A stretch of DNA of 64,000 nucleotides, taken from the NCBI GenBank assembly GCA_965153355.1, contig OZ231128.1:36084001-36148000 (forward strand), given 5' to 3'. The notes beneath the pieces were generated by a model. The model had not been told where the DNA came from and did no database searches. It saw nothing but the letters and a program-made list of their open reading frames with translations. Of the stretch, positions 52,204-64,000 are shown piece after piece (the stretch's first letter is position 1; each line of letters starts with the position of its first letter). The stretch is from Flaccisagitta enflata (lineage: Eukaryota > Chaetognatha > Sagittoidea > Aphragmophora). The position numbers and the translations under genes are program-made.

Positions 52204-52435
52204 TGAAGGAAAGTAGGAAAATGATTTGATTCTATTTTCCACCATCCTGACCTCTGTTGACTCCAAAAACAAATTCAAGAATTTGTTCTGGTTGATTGCA
52301 TTTTTATTTCTTCCCCCCCCCTTCTTTTTGACTGTCTGTCTGTTTGAATAATTTTTTAGTCTATAAGTCGCTGCAACCTGTGTACATGTCTCTCCATACT
52401 TCACTATTTATCTGCCTGTCTGTACGTCGTGATGA
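52204..52435. other. no recognisable feature
   Basis: Nothing but a short C/T-rich stretch. Confidence 0.4.
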
Positions 52436-52594
52436 AACAAGGCGGGATACACGGCAAGACAGTCGCGGACGGTCAGGCAGGAGCCGTGATGCAAAAACCG
52501 CTTGCAATTCAAAAAAGTTCGTTACCGACCTACCTACCTACCGGCCTACCGACCGACACGGCAAGGTGTTGAGTCGCGTGTCCGCGACTTAAAG
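52436..52594 (-). repeat. R1 copy, GTCGCGGAC/GTCCGCGAC stem class
   Basis: Minus strand start TTTAAGTCGCGGACACGCGA then CTC, block GTCGGTCGGTAGGCCGGTAG. 3' arm CCGTCCGCGACTG, end CCGTGTATCCCGCCTTGTTT. Confidence 0.85.
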
Positions 52595-52764
52595 TAAGTG
52601 GCAGCCTGCCACTGGCAGGGCAAAGTCTCTGTACCGGTGTTATGTGTCTTTTGTTTTCAATATTACAGATTTGATTGTTAATGAATGAGAGCCCCCTGTA
52701 GCACCCATCCCCCAAGTTTCTTATCTTCTATCACAGAAAAACGCGATAAAAAGCCTTCCACCCG

Positions 52765-52880
52765 ACTTTTTGATGGACGGATGGATGGACCAACGGACGG
52801 ACCCATGAACAGACACGACTGACCAATGAACCAACCAATGGACCAACCAACCAACCTATAGACTAAACAAAAAAGGCTTA
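52765..52880 (-). repeat. R1 interior fragment
   Basis: GGACGGATGGATGGACCAAC and ACCAACCAATGGACCAACC-like tetramer block without hairpin or 3' arm. Confidence 0.45.
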
Positions 52881-53347
52881 CACTTTTTTTTTATAAGCAC
52901 CCACTTTTTTTTTTTTTGGCTTAGGCCGAGCGTGCTTAGCAAAATCTCAGTTTTGAGGCTAAAATGTGCTTAAATGCGTGCTTAACATTTATCGGTAAGT
53001 AATTATCTTATCTAATATAAAACAAAGTACACACTACAGTGTAGAAAAATGTGAAGTATACTATAGAATAGAGTATTGTATGAATCAAGCATAGTATATA
53101 ATAAAGTAAAGAATGTTTTTATTTATAGATGATAAACAGTATCTTTCACTGATATATAAACCAAGGGATGAAATCATATCCTGATTTCATATAAACTGTT
53201 TTTAAATTTTATGTGTTACTCAATGTTATTGTTCTTTTTTGGTACTTCTTAAAATAATACCAATAAAGGCGGCTCTCGCCGTAGGAAAAAAGTCGTAAGT
53301 GCGAGGTTTTGGAGTTTTTTGTGATTGTGTTTTGTCTGGTTGATTGC
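52881..53347. other. AT-rich intergenic sequence
   Basis: Short TATAGTAT-type echoes, no gene or recognisable repeat. Confidence 0.4.
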
Positions 53348-53496
53348 CTTTTTAGATGCGTCATCGCATCTTTATAAGAGGGTTTGTCCGTCCGTCCGTC
53401 AGTCCGTCGGTCCGTCCGTCGGTCCGTCCATCCGTCCGTTACGCCTCTTCTAATATAACGCAGATGACGCATCGAGTTGCTCACCTGGGCTTGTTT
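53348..53496 (+). repeat. R1 copy, GATGCGTC/GACGCATC stem class
   Basis: Start TTTTTAGATGCGTCATCGCA then TCTTTATAAGAGGG, block GTCCGTCCGTCCGTCAGTCC. 3' arm AGATGACGCATCGAG, end CTGGGCTTGTTTT. No TGAA array here, unlike the other copies of this class. Confidence 0.88.
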
Positions 53497-53625
53497 TCCC
53501 CGGGCATCGTTTTGGTTTGTTCCACTCTCTACATGTGTTTCTCTATTTGTTCTTTGTTTGCCCGTCTCTTTCTCCCTTTCTCTCTTTCTCTCTCTCTTTC
53601 TCTCTCCCATTTTCATTTTCTCTCT

Positions 53626-53730
<105 letters not shown>

Positions 53731-53734
53731 ATGT

Positions 53735-53920
53735 AACAAGGGATTACAATATTGTTGAAAACAGGTGGACAGAGGCATCCAACCCCCATCCACACCTTAA
53801 CCCCAACCCCCACACACAAGCATCTAGACCGCTTGTTTTTCCACTTGTACGGACAGTCGGACCAACAGACTAATGGATGGACTGACGGACAAAGCCTCTT
53901 ATGGGGCCCAGAGTTGAAAT
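53735..53920 (-). repeat. R1 copy, long-tail variant
   Basis: Minus strand: CATTTCAACTCTGGGCCCCA, TAAGAGGCTTTGTCCGTCAG, GGGGTTGGATGCCTCTGTCC and CAATATTGTAATCCCTTGTT. The 5' hairpin is decayed. Confidence 0.6.
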
Positions 53921-54490
53921 GAGAGAGAGACTGAGCTGCCAGGATGCACGATCATCACCTGGGACATTTCAAGTTCAAATAGACTTCAGCTAACTCGATT
54001 CCTAGTTTTTGGGAAAAATGCGAAAAATATAAAAAGATTTAAAAAATCATGGCTCCAAAACTATCGATCGCACCGAATTCTGCTTGGCGTCATCTGAAAG
54101 AAGAGAATTAGCTCTTTGTTAGCAATTAATTTCATGCGTAGTCCCATTCTGCCCCCAAAATGCAGCAACTTCCTCAAACGCTTCATTAAACAAAGAGAAA
54201 TCCGTTTTTCTCTGCAGGACTCAAAAAGACCCATGGGACTTCGTCTCTTCGACTTTTTTCCAAATTATAACGATAAATTCACAATACTATTAAAGTATTA
54301 ATATCATTTGATATTATTTGAAAATCATTTATTTCTATCAGTTTCAAAATTTTGAATATACTGAGGGTTCAGCTTGACCATAGCAAATGATACACAGTCA
54401 CTACACTGAACTTTTACATTCAAGACAAATTGAAATTATCCTTAATTTCAAATTTCGACATTCAAAATTTATATTGTGAAATTCCAATAA
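53921..54490. other. no recognisable feature
   Basis: AT-rich; no splice-flanked frame. Confidence 0.4.
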
Positions 54491-54860
54491 TACATGTCTA
54501 ACAAGTCATCCAAGGATCAGCGGTTCCCGATGCCCTGCTTGGAGTGATTAGCTGAAGAAGTGGGGTGACACCGGTGAAGTGGCCCCAAAGGGCCGATGTC
54601 CTGTAGAACACAGGGGTGAATTTCCATACGTGTTATGGGCATATATGAGGCCTTAGGAGCAATTTTCCATGATATTCAATGGGAGATTTGCATTTTTTCA
54701 ATTTTTTTGTTAATTTGCCATGTTATTCAATGGGAATTTCACACTTTTTTCATTTTTCATTAGTTTTCCATGTTATCAAATGGGAAGTTTGCATTTTATC
54801 AATTTTCCATGTTAATCAATGGGAACTTTATGCTAGAGAAGTTTGGGGGGGGGGGGGGTG
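54491..54860. repeat. R2/R3-like terminal block plus about 50-bp tandem repeat
   Basis: GGATCAGCGGTTCCCGATGC, GGCCCCAAAGGGCCGATGTC and CTGTAGAACACAGGGG form an end block (54505-54620). Four units around TTTCCATGTTATTCAATGGG follow (54668-54830), then a G-run and GGACAGATGGACG. A different tandem unit in an R2-type frame. Confidence 0.6.
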
Positions 54861-55084
54861 GCAGACGGACAGATGGACGTACGGATGCCACTGTCCAAAA
54901 ACGGGTATATTTTTGGAATTCCGCCGAAATTTTCTTTGAATCAGAAATCTTAGCCTGGATCGTGCAGAGCACTGTGCCTAATTTTTCCCAATATCTGAGG
55001 CTGGGCGAGCTTAAAATCATGGTGCTCATGAAAAAAAATGTATAGTGGTTTATTAATGCGGTAAAACATTAAGAAACATTTAAG

Positions 55085-55385
55085 TTGTCTTTGAATTGTG
55101 AAAAACGCTTGTTGAGCAACTTTGTGATGGACAGAGAGACAGACCGACTGTCTTATGGACTAACCAAAAAGTGGCTGAAAGTGGTTTATGAATGTCTGTC
55201 TAAAACTGCAACTTTCAAAAACATTCAAAATGTATATAAACTGTGTAAAACGCTCTTAAAACAACTTAGTGATGGACAGAGGGACCGACTGACCGACCGA
55301 CGGAGGGATTGACCAACCAGTCGACAGACCGACTGACCGACTGACAAAAATGTGGCTTATGTAGTCGCGTAGCACGCGACTAACA
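55085..55385 (-). repeat. two R1-like units in tandem
   Basis: The units at about 55085-55200 and 55205-55385 share GTGATGGACAGAG and AAAAGTGGCTTA motifs. The right one ends, on the minus strand, with the hairpin GTTAGTCGCGTGCTACGCGA. 3' ends are not recognisable. Confidence 0.6.
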
Positions 55386-55496
55386 AACTATGAGAAGGAT
55401 TTTACGGACTAGAGACAACTGATTATGGGGAGGAAAGAGAGAGAGAGAGAAAGAGAGGGAAAGAATCACAATTTTCATTTGCGTCGTTTGGGTTGT

Positions 55497-56670
<1,174 letters not shown>

Positions 56671-56874
56671 TGGACAGAGCTTAATTTAGCCCTGTATCAT
56701 GGAACGTCGATTGGCTTATGTCATCAACAAGAAACATCTTTTCCGCGATTAATTGAGGCGTGAATTTGAGAACACAACAAAAGGTTTGATACAGAAGATG
56801 AAAGCACAAGGCTAGAGATTCGACCTGCAGATGCGTCCTTTGCGTTAGAGCTCTCTTCTCACGCGCGGGAGCAA
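56671..56874. other. short unique sequence repeated downstream
   Basis: GGACAGAGCTTAATTTAGCC here resembles GGATAGAGCTGAATATAGCC at 57056, and GAAGATGAAAGCACAAGGCT resembles GAAGATGAAAGAGCAAGACC near 58347. Microsatellites have grown between duplicated flanks. Confidence 0.55.
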
Positions 56875-57008
<134 letters not shown>

Positions 57009-57131
57009 ACAGAGGAAAAGAATCACACTTTTCAGTTGCGTCGTTTTGGTTGTTTTGGATAGAGCTGAATATAGCCCTCCATCATGAAGCGTTAATTGGC
57101 TTCTTTCAAAAACAAAAACACCTTTTTTTTT

Positions 57132-58296
57132 GGCAGCGGCTCCGAAGGGGTCGATGAGCTATGCTTTCACACATATGGGAAATTTTCTCCTCCTCCTCCG
57201 TCTATCCCTGCCCCACTGAGGCCTCAAGGTTGGGATTCCCTGCCCCACTGACTCAAATCCTACCCTGTGTTCAAAAGCGAGTGATACCAGCAAAACCTTT
57301 ATTGAGCCTAAATTATTCATTTTCGGAAAATCAGATTGGTTTCATCTGAAAGAATATATTCAACCATTTATTCATGCAAAATTTCACAGCACTGGGTCTA
57401 GCTGTTTAGCTTCCACAAATTTTTGAAAATTTATTGAATTTTCAGGAATTTTGCTTAAAAACTGCATTGTTAAACTGTTTTACATCAATGTACCCTTGTG
57501 ATTTTTGCATGGATTGAGCTAAAATCACCAGATTGGTCATGAATGGGAAGTATATGACCCTTCTTTTTCATATGATTTGATTTGTCAATATTTTGGAGAA
57601 AACTAGAGACCTCATGACTAGCAATGTGCTGCAAAACCTACTCAAAATTTTAAAAAATCAAAGAAAAATTAAAGTTTGCAATATAAATTTCCGTGATTTG
57701 GTACTTATGGCTTGAAACATGTTAACTAATATCCCGCTTTCTTGACCAATCTGGCCATTTTTGCATGATTCATTCAAGAATGCCATCGATTCCAAGCCAC
57801 ATAAGTCAGTCCATCTTTATCTTAGGAATCCTCTAATGGTTTATCCACATTTTCATTAAAAACTAAGTGGAAGCTCAGCCGCTAGGGCCAGTGCTATGAA
57901 ATCTTGAATGAATAGATGGTAGGTTATGTACTTTCAGACAAAACCAATCTGATTTTCTCAAAATGAATACTTTAGGCACAATAAAGGTTTTGCTGGTATC
58001 ACTCGCTTTTGTACACAGGGTAGCCTCGAGGCCCAAATCCCCACCTTGAGGCCTCAATCCCAGCCTCAAAGCCCACATTCCAGCCTTAAGGCCCAAATCC
58101 TGGCCCAAGGGCCCAAATCCGAGCCATAAGGCCCAAATCCCAATTGCTAGGAGGGAAGAAGAAAATTCCCCATATGTAAGAAAGCATATGTCATCGACCC
58201 CTTTGGGGCCGCTGACCTGCTCCCTCCCTCAATATCAGGCACAACCTATACAGGCAGGGCACGGGTACCGCTGACCAACTTACGCTTTTGCGACTA
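57132..58296. repeat. R3 fold-back element carrying a TA-flanked palindrome
   Basis: Left end GGCAGCGGCTCCGAAGGGGT, GAGCTATGCTTTCACAC. Right end CATATGTAAGAAAGCATATG, CCCTTTGGGGCCGCTG, GGTACCGCTGACCAACTTAC, GCTTTTGCGACTATT. The array around GCCTCAAGGTTGGGATTCCC is short on the left and longer on the right (58023-58145). Confidence 0.78.
57263..58020. repeat. TA-flanked palindromic element (758 bp) inside R3
   Basis: Ends CCCTGTGTTCAAAAGCGAGT and the complement (with one extra base pair change) are flanked by TA at 57261-57262 and 58021-58022. Arms pair over at least 170 bp (for example AAAATCAGATTGGTTT / AAACCAATCTGATTTT). Confidence 0.82.
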
Positions 58297-58424
58297 TTGC
58301 AATTCTTCGAGGGGTGATTTTGACAACACAATAAAAGGTCTGATGCAGAAGATGAAAGAGCAAGACCTGCTGATGCAGAAGACCTGCTGATGCGTCCTTT
58401 AAACTTTCTTCCTGCGACACGGAG

Positions 58425-59599
<1,175 letters not shown>

Positions 59600-59975
59600 A
59601 AATATTTGCACTCAGGACCCATACAAGACCAAGAAGGTTGAATTGAGGTCTGAGTGGGTTCATATGAGGCCTGAGAGGGCTCATTGTATGTCTGAAAGGA
59701 CTGCTTAGAGGTCTGAGAGAGCTGACTGTAAGCTTAGGAAGGCTCTGTCACCTAAAAGAGCTGATTTTAGGTCCAAGAGAGCTGATTTGAGTTTTGAGAT
59801 GGCGGAATTGAGGCCTGAGACGGCTGATTTGGGCCTGAGACAGCTGATTTGAGGTCCAAGGTTGTGATTTGAGGCCAAAGAGGGTTAATTCGAGGCTTAT
59901 AGTTGATAAATAGAAAGTAGTCCTGTGTAGAATCCAAAGACATCGGTCCCTCTGGTACCAAAGCCCAAAAGCAGA
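59600..59975. repeat. decayed R2 element
   Basis: GGCCTGAGAGGGCTCATT-type units run from 59630 to about 59900. A degenerate right end follows: GTCCTGTGTAGAATCC, GACATCGGTCCCTCTGG, AAAGCCCAAAAGC. Confidence 0.6.
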
Positions 59976-60089
59976 AAAATGGAAAAAATCTTTTAAGTCG
60001 CAGACTCGCTACTTTGTAAAAGGCTTTGACTGTCTTTTCATGTATGCTGCAAGAATAAGAGAAAATCAACTCTACACATAAACACTGGC

Positions 60090-60500
60090 AGGCAGCATCT
60101 AAAATGGCTGCCTCCATTGCGGGAGCATGATGGATAGAGAAACAAATGAACAGGCTAACACCTAAAGTTTCAGGAAAATGCCTCTGCAATGGAGAACAAG
60201 CTAAAAGGAGCAAACAAAAGATCTCCATGTATAATTAAGCAAAATTAAGAAAAGGAGATAGAGATAAATAAAGATGTAAAGGCAGGGGGCACTGACCCTG
60301 GCCACAAATGGATTAAAACAAAACACCTAACCGTTTTTCTAATTGCATACTACATGTGTGTAAAATTTCATATTGCTACTATGAGAGGAAGTATGTGCCC
60401 ACTATGTAACTGGCCACACTTAGGAAAAACAAGGGGAGAAACAGCTAGAAAACATAGGGAAACAAAACCACCCTAAGCTTTGGCAGCTCAGTCCTTGCTC
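60090..60500 (+). repeat. diverged tandem duplication, copy 1
   Basis: Begins with AGGCAGCATCTAAAATGGCT then GCCTCC, and ends ACCACCCTAAGCTTTGGCAG. Matches 60681-61066 with many substitutions and small indels. Its start contains a self-complementary AGGCAGC...GGCTGCCT. Confidence 0.75.
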
Positions 60501-60680
60501 AGTCCTTCAAATAAAAAGGCACAAGTCATATGCAAAGGCACTTTGGCCTTATATTCATCATCAATAACAAAGGCAATGTTAATAAAAGATAGGCGAAAAT
60601 CCAGAGGCAAAAATATAGGCTTCAAGCCTAAGAAGAACTAACCCAAATAAAGGAATCCAATCCCATACATCAACCATCCC

Positions 60681-61066
60681 AGGCAGCATCCAAAATGGCT
60701 GCCTCCATGCTGGGCAGAAAGCCATGCTTGAAAACAAACGAGCAGTCTAGCAGAAAAAGTTAGAAGGCAAATCCTTCTGCAAAAGCTAAGGGTAAACAAA
60801 AGGTTTCCTTGCATAAATTGGGCAAAAAGATGAGAGAGAGATAACCATGACATAGTAAAATGGGCAGGGTCACTAAACCTGACCAAAAATGATTAAAATC
60901 AAAACGCCAAACATTTTCCTATGATGTGATCTACATGTATGCCAAATTTCATAATGATAGGATGATAGGAAGTATGGGCACAGTATGAAATACCAAAGAC
61001 CATAGGAGAAATCAAAGAAACAAAGCAAAGCAAGAACCACCCTAAGCTTTGGAAGGTCAATCCTTG
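60681..61066 (+). repeat. diverged tandem duplication, copy 2
   Basis: AGGCAGCATCCAAAATGGCT to ACCACCCTAAGCTTTGGAAG. Offset from copy 1 is 591 bp at the start and 569 bp at the end. It ends where the SINE head begins. Confidence 0.75.
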
Positions 61067-61068
61067 CA

Positions 61069-61320
61069 GTCGCCGTGGCGCAACTGGTAAGGGACTGAAC
61101 CTTGGATCCAAAGGTCCAGGGATCGAATCCAGGCACTGCAGAGGCTTATCACCTCTATAAACAATGACCCGGATCGGCCATCAGGAAGTGAACATTTGTA
61201 TAGGGCTTAAACCTGAGCCCTATATTTTACAGTATGAGTTAATGAGGTGTGGAAAGCTATCACTAAGCTCATTAACAGCGCCACAATATGCGGCCATATC
61301 CGATGACGCCCCCCCCATAT
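61069..61320 (+). mobile_element. tRNA-derived SINE (head and part of body)
   Basis: A-box-like TGGCGCAACTGG at 61076-61087 and B-box-like GGATCGAATCC at 61120-61130, 44 bp apart, as in a tRNA gene. The anticodon-like arm ACCTTGGATCCAAAGGT pairs. The acceptor and T stems are mismatched and the loop lacks T33, so it is not a working tRNA gene. The tail after 61140 (CCGGATCGGCCATCAGGAAG, TAGGGCTTAAACCTGAGCCC) is presumably the SINE body; I cannot mark its 3' end with confidence. Confidence 0.7.
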
Positions 61321-61440
61321 GGGAATGGCGGTTATAAGCTAATTAATGAGAAAAACCTTAATATGCAAATAACTCAGCATTCGCTATTAAGGCAAGGCAT
61401 ACACATCCAACAGCATCATCAGTTGTTTTTATTTGAAGGA

Positions 61441-61762
61441 CTAAGTTGGCTGCAGGTGTTGGTCGAGTTTCACGACGCTAGGACGCATTTAAAATGGTTG
61501 TTGGCGTTGTCATCCAAATTGCACTATTGTTGCATTACCTTGAGAAGCTGGTAGAGGCATGGACGAGGTGCTGGAGGTGTCATATCGTTGAATACGAGTT
61601 GAAGTCACATGGAGGGACTTGTTATTGAGAAGTATACCAATTTTTAGAATTCTAGTTGCTGTAGATCGGCGTCAATCGAAGTTGACAACTGCTGATGCTG
61701 TTGGAAGCTCTGGCGGGCCGCTGGAGGTTGCGAGGGTGACGCAACTGTCAGGTGTTGTGCAA
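61441..61762 (+). repeat. satellite unit 0, diverged and shortened
   Basis: CTAAGTTGGCTGCAGGTGTT and CGACGAGGTGCTGG-like motifs show it is a remote copy of the 527-bp unit, 322 bp long. Confidence 0.6.
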
Positions 61763-64000
61763 CTAAACTGGTTACAGGTAGTGACCGAGTGTGACGACGA
61801 TTGGATGCGTTTAAGACGGCTTAAGAGTTTGTTGTCCGAATTGCATCATTTTTGCATCACCTTGGAGGTTCTGGGGTAGCGTCCACAAGGTGCTGCGAGC
61901 GCGTGGTTGACTCGAAATCAATGTGGTTGTATAGGGGACCTCGAGATATAGTAGCTTATCACTTTTCACGAGGCTGCGTGGTCCTGGAGAGCTTCTTGGA
62001 CTTCCAGAAATTGCAGATGCGGTGCCTGGCACAACGAGCTGTTGGAGGGTGCCACGCTTCCGGCGACGGTCACATTAGCTGCACGAGGTCTGGATGACTC
62101 TACTGGTTAAGTTTTGTGACGATATCTGCCTTTGTCGCGGAGAAATTTGTTGTTTCCTCTGAAAGGACAAAGTTACATTGGTTATAATTTGGGTGCCCAA
62201 AGACAACATTTAATTACAGTAAAGTTAATACGCACAATGTTTAGTTTAATTACAGTTAAGTTAATAACGGTATAATTGATAATTAATAACTAAGTTGGTT
62301 ACAGGTGGTGACCGAGTTTGACGACGATTGGATGCGTTTAAGACGGCTTAAGGGCTTGTTGTCCGAATTGCATCATTTTTGCATCACCTTGGAGGTTCTG
62401 GGGTAGCATCCACGAGGTGCTGCGGGCGCATGGTCGACTCGAAATTGATGTGGTCGTGTAGGGGATCTCGAGAAAGAGTGGCTTGTCACTTTTCACGATG
62501 CTGCGTGGTCCTGGAGACTTGCTGGGGCTTCTGGAAGTTGCGGATGTGGTGCCTGGCACGACAAGCTGTTGGAGGGTGCCACGCTTCCGGCGACAGTCAC
62601 ATTAGCTGCACGAGGTCTGGATGACTCTACTGGTTAAGTTTTGTGACGATATCTGCCTTTGTCGCGGAGAAATTTGTTGTTTCCTCTGAAAGGACAAAGT
62701 TACATTGGTTATAATTTGGGTGCCCAAAGACGACGTTTAATTACAGTAAAGTTAATACGCACAATGTTTAGTTTAATTACAGTTAAGTTAATAACGGTAT
62801 AATTGATAATTAATAACTAAGTTGGTTACAGGTGGTGACCGAGTTTGACAACGATTGGATGCGTTTAAGACGGCTTAAGGGCTTGTTGTCCAAATTGCAT
62901 CATTTTTGCATCACCTTGGAGGTTCTGGGGTAGCATCCACAAGGTGCTGCGGGCGCGTGGTCGACTCGAAATTGATGTGGTCGTGTAGGGGACCTCAAGA
63001 AAGAGTGGCTTGTCACTTTTCACGATGCTGCGTGGTCCTGGAGACTTGCTGGGGCTTCTGGAAGTTGCGGATGTGGTGCCTGGCACGACAAGCTGTTGGA
63101 GGGTGCCACGCTTCCGGCGACGGTCACATTAGCTGCACGAGGTCCGGATGACTCTACTGGTTAAGTTTCGTGACGATATCTGCCTTTGTCGCGGAGAAAT
63201 TCGTTGTTTCCTCTGAAAGGACAAAGTTACATTGGTTATAATTTGGGTGCCCAAAGACGATGTTTAATCACAGTTAAGTTAATACGCACAATGTTTAGTT
63301 TAATTACAGTTAAGTTAATAACGGTATAATTGATAATAACTAAGTTGGTTACAGGTGGTGACCGAGTTTGACAACGATTGGATGCGTTTAAGACGGCTTA
63401 AGGGCTTATTGTCAAAATTGCATCATTTTTGCATCACCTTGGAGGTTCTGGGGTAGCATCCACAAGGTGCTGCGGGCGCGTGGTCGACTCGAAATTGATG
63501 TGGTCGTGTAGGGGACCTCAAGAAAGAGTGGCTTGTCACTTTTCACGATGCTGCGTGGTCCTGGAGACTTGCTGGGGCTTCTGGAAGTTGCGGATGTGGT
63601 GCCTGGCACGACGAGCTGTTGGAGGGTGCCACGCTTCCGGCGACGGTCACATTAGCTGCACGAGGTCCGGATGACTCTACTGGTTAAGTTTCGTGACGAT
63701 ATCTGCCTTTGTCGCGGAGAAATTCGTTGTTTCCTCTGAAAGGACAAAGTTACATTGGTTATAATTTGGGTGCCCAAAGACGACGTTTAATCACAGTTAA
63801 AATAATACGCACAATGTTTAGTTTAATTACAGTTAAGTTAATAACGGTATAATTGATAATTAATAACTAAGTTGGTTACAGGTGGTGACCGAGTTTGACG
63901 ACGATTGGATGCGTTTAAGACGGCTTAAGGGCTTGTTGTCCAAATTGCATCATTTTTGCATCACCTTGGAGGTTCTGGGGTAGCATCCACGAGGTGCTGC
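61763..64000 (+). repeat. 527-bp satellite array (4.25 units, runs off the window)
   Basis: Unit starts, taken at CTAAGTTGGTTACAGGTGGT, are 61763, 62290, 62817, 63340 and 63867, giving lengths 527, 527, 523 and 527. The first unit is the most divergent and units 2-4 are nearly identical, so homogenisation is strongest away from the edge. An 81-codon plus-strand frame and a 73-codon minus-strand frame recur in each unit. They overlap each other and show no protein signature, so I do not call them genes. Confidence 0.93.

Noticed and set aside
61069-61140. Functional tRNA gene
   Set aside because: A and B boxes are present, but the acceptor and T stems do not pair and the anticodon loop lacks T33. 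Best read as a SINE head.
61852-63674. Repeated 81-codon gene in the satellite
   Set aside because: An overlapping frame exists on the other strand, there is no protein signature, and array homogenisation explains the conservation.

Overview
The window looks like nuclear DNA of an invertebrate metazoan with a large, repeat-choked genome. Evidence for this is spliced host exons with GT/AG boundaries, a BEL/Pao LTR retrotransposon, a tRNA-derived SINE, degenerate CCCTAA (TTAGGG-type) telomere-like repeats, Tc1/mariner-like and hAT-like non-autonomous elements, and kilobases of microsatellite. The TTAGGG-type motif argues weakly against an insect. I cannot name the species. There is no bacterial gene organisation, no operon and no CRISPR array.

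Host coding sequence is sparse. The best gene lies on the minus strand at about 7543-3801. It encodes a TTC3/DZIP3-like E3 ubiquitin ligase with TPR-like repeats, a Cys/His cluster, a basic stretch, a 35-residue tandem repeat and a C3H2C3 RING. The RING is split over two tiny downstream exons (4212-4093 and 3882-3801). A plus-strand exon at 36114-37349 encodes a single transmembrane segment and a long Gly/Asn-rich tail ending in a PDZ-ligand-like TAI. Weaker exon candidates lie at 1427-2122 (+), 10048-10098 (-), 33229-33366 (-) and about 32885-33075 (-).

The largest intact mobile element is a BEL/Pao retrotransposon (16306-24360). It has 564-bp LTRs that differ at two sites, a CAAAC target duplication, a TATA+initiator promoter, a polypurine tract and Gag, protease, RT, RNase H and integrase regions. 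RT is broken by two opposing frame changes. The element sits inside an older fold-back element.

Most of the rest belongs to three home-made families. R1 (about 150-220 bp when unexpanded, roughly 25 copies) has a 5' hairpin such as AGTCGCGTGCTACGCGACT, a GTCGGTCCGTCC block, and a 3' end near CGGCCTTGTT. The stem sequence differs between copies, and the matching complement near the 3' end changes with it. R2 and R3 are fold-back elements built from terminal blocks (GGGCAGCGGCCCCGAAGGGG) plus about 20-bp tandem repeats in inverted orientation. Their centres hold unrelated cargo, often another palindrome. Several cargo palindromes (0.24-3.6 kb) have TA or other short flanking duplications, and one fold-back lies inside another at 41-45 kb. 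At 50 kb an R2 copy is flanked by a perfect 107-bp direct repeat.

The right end (about 60-64 kb) holds a diverged 590-bp tandem duplication, a SINE head, and a 527-bp satellite array running off the window. Microsatellites (GAAA, GA/TC, AAC/TTG, TGAA, GTCC) are long and many touch R1 copies.
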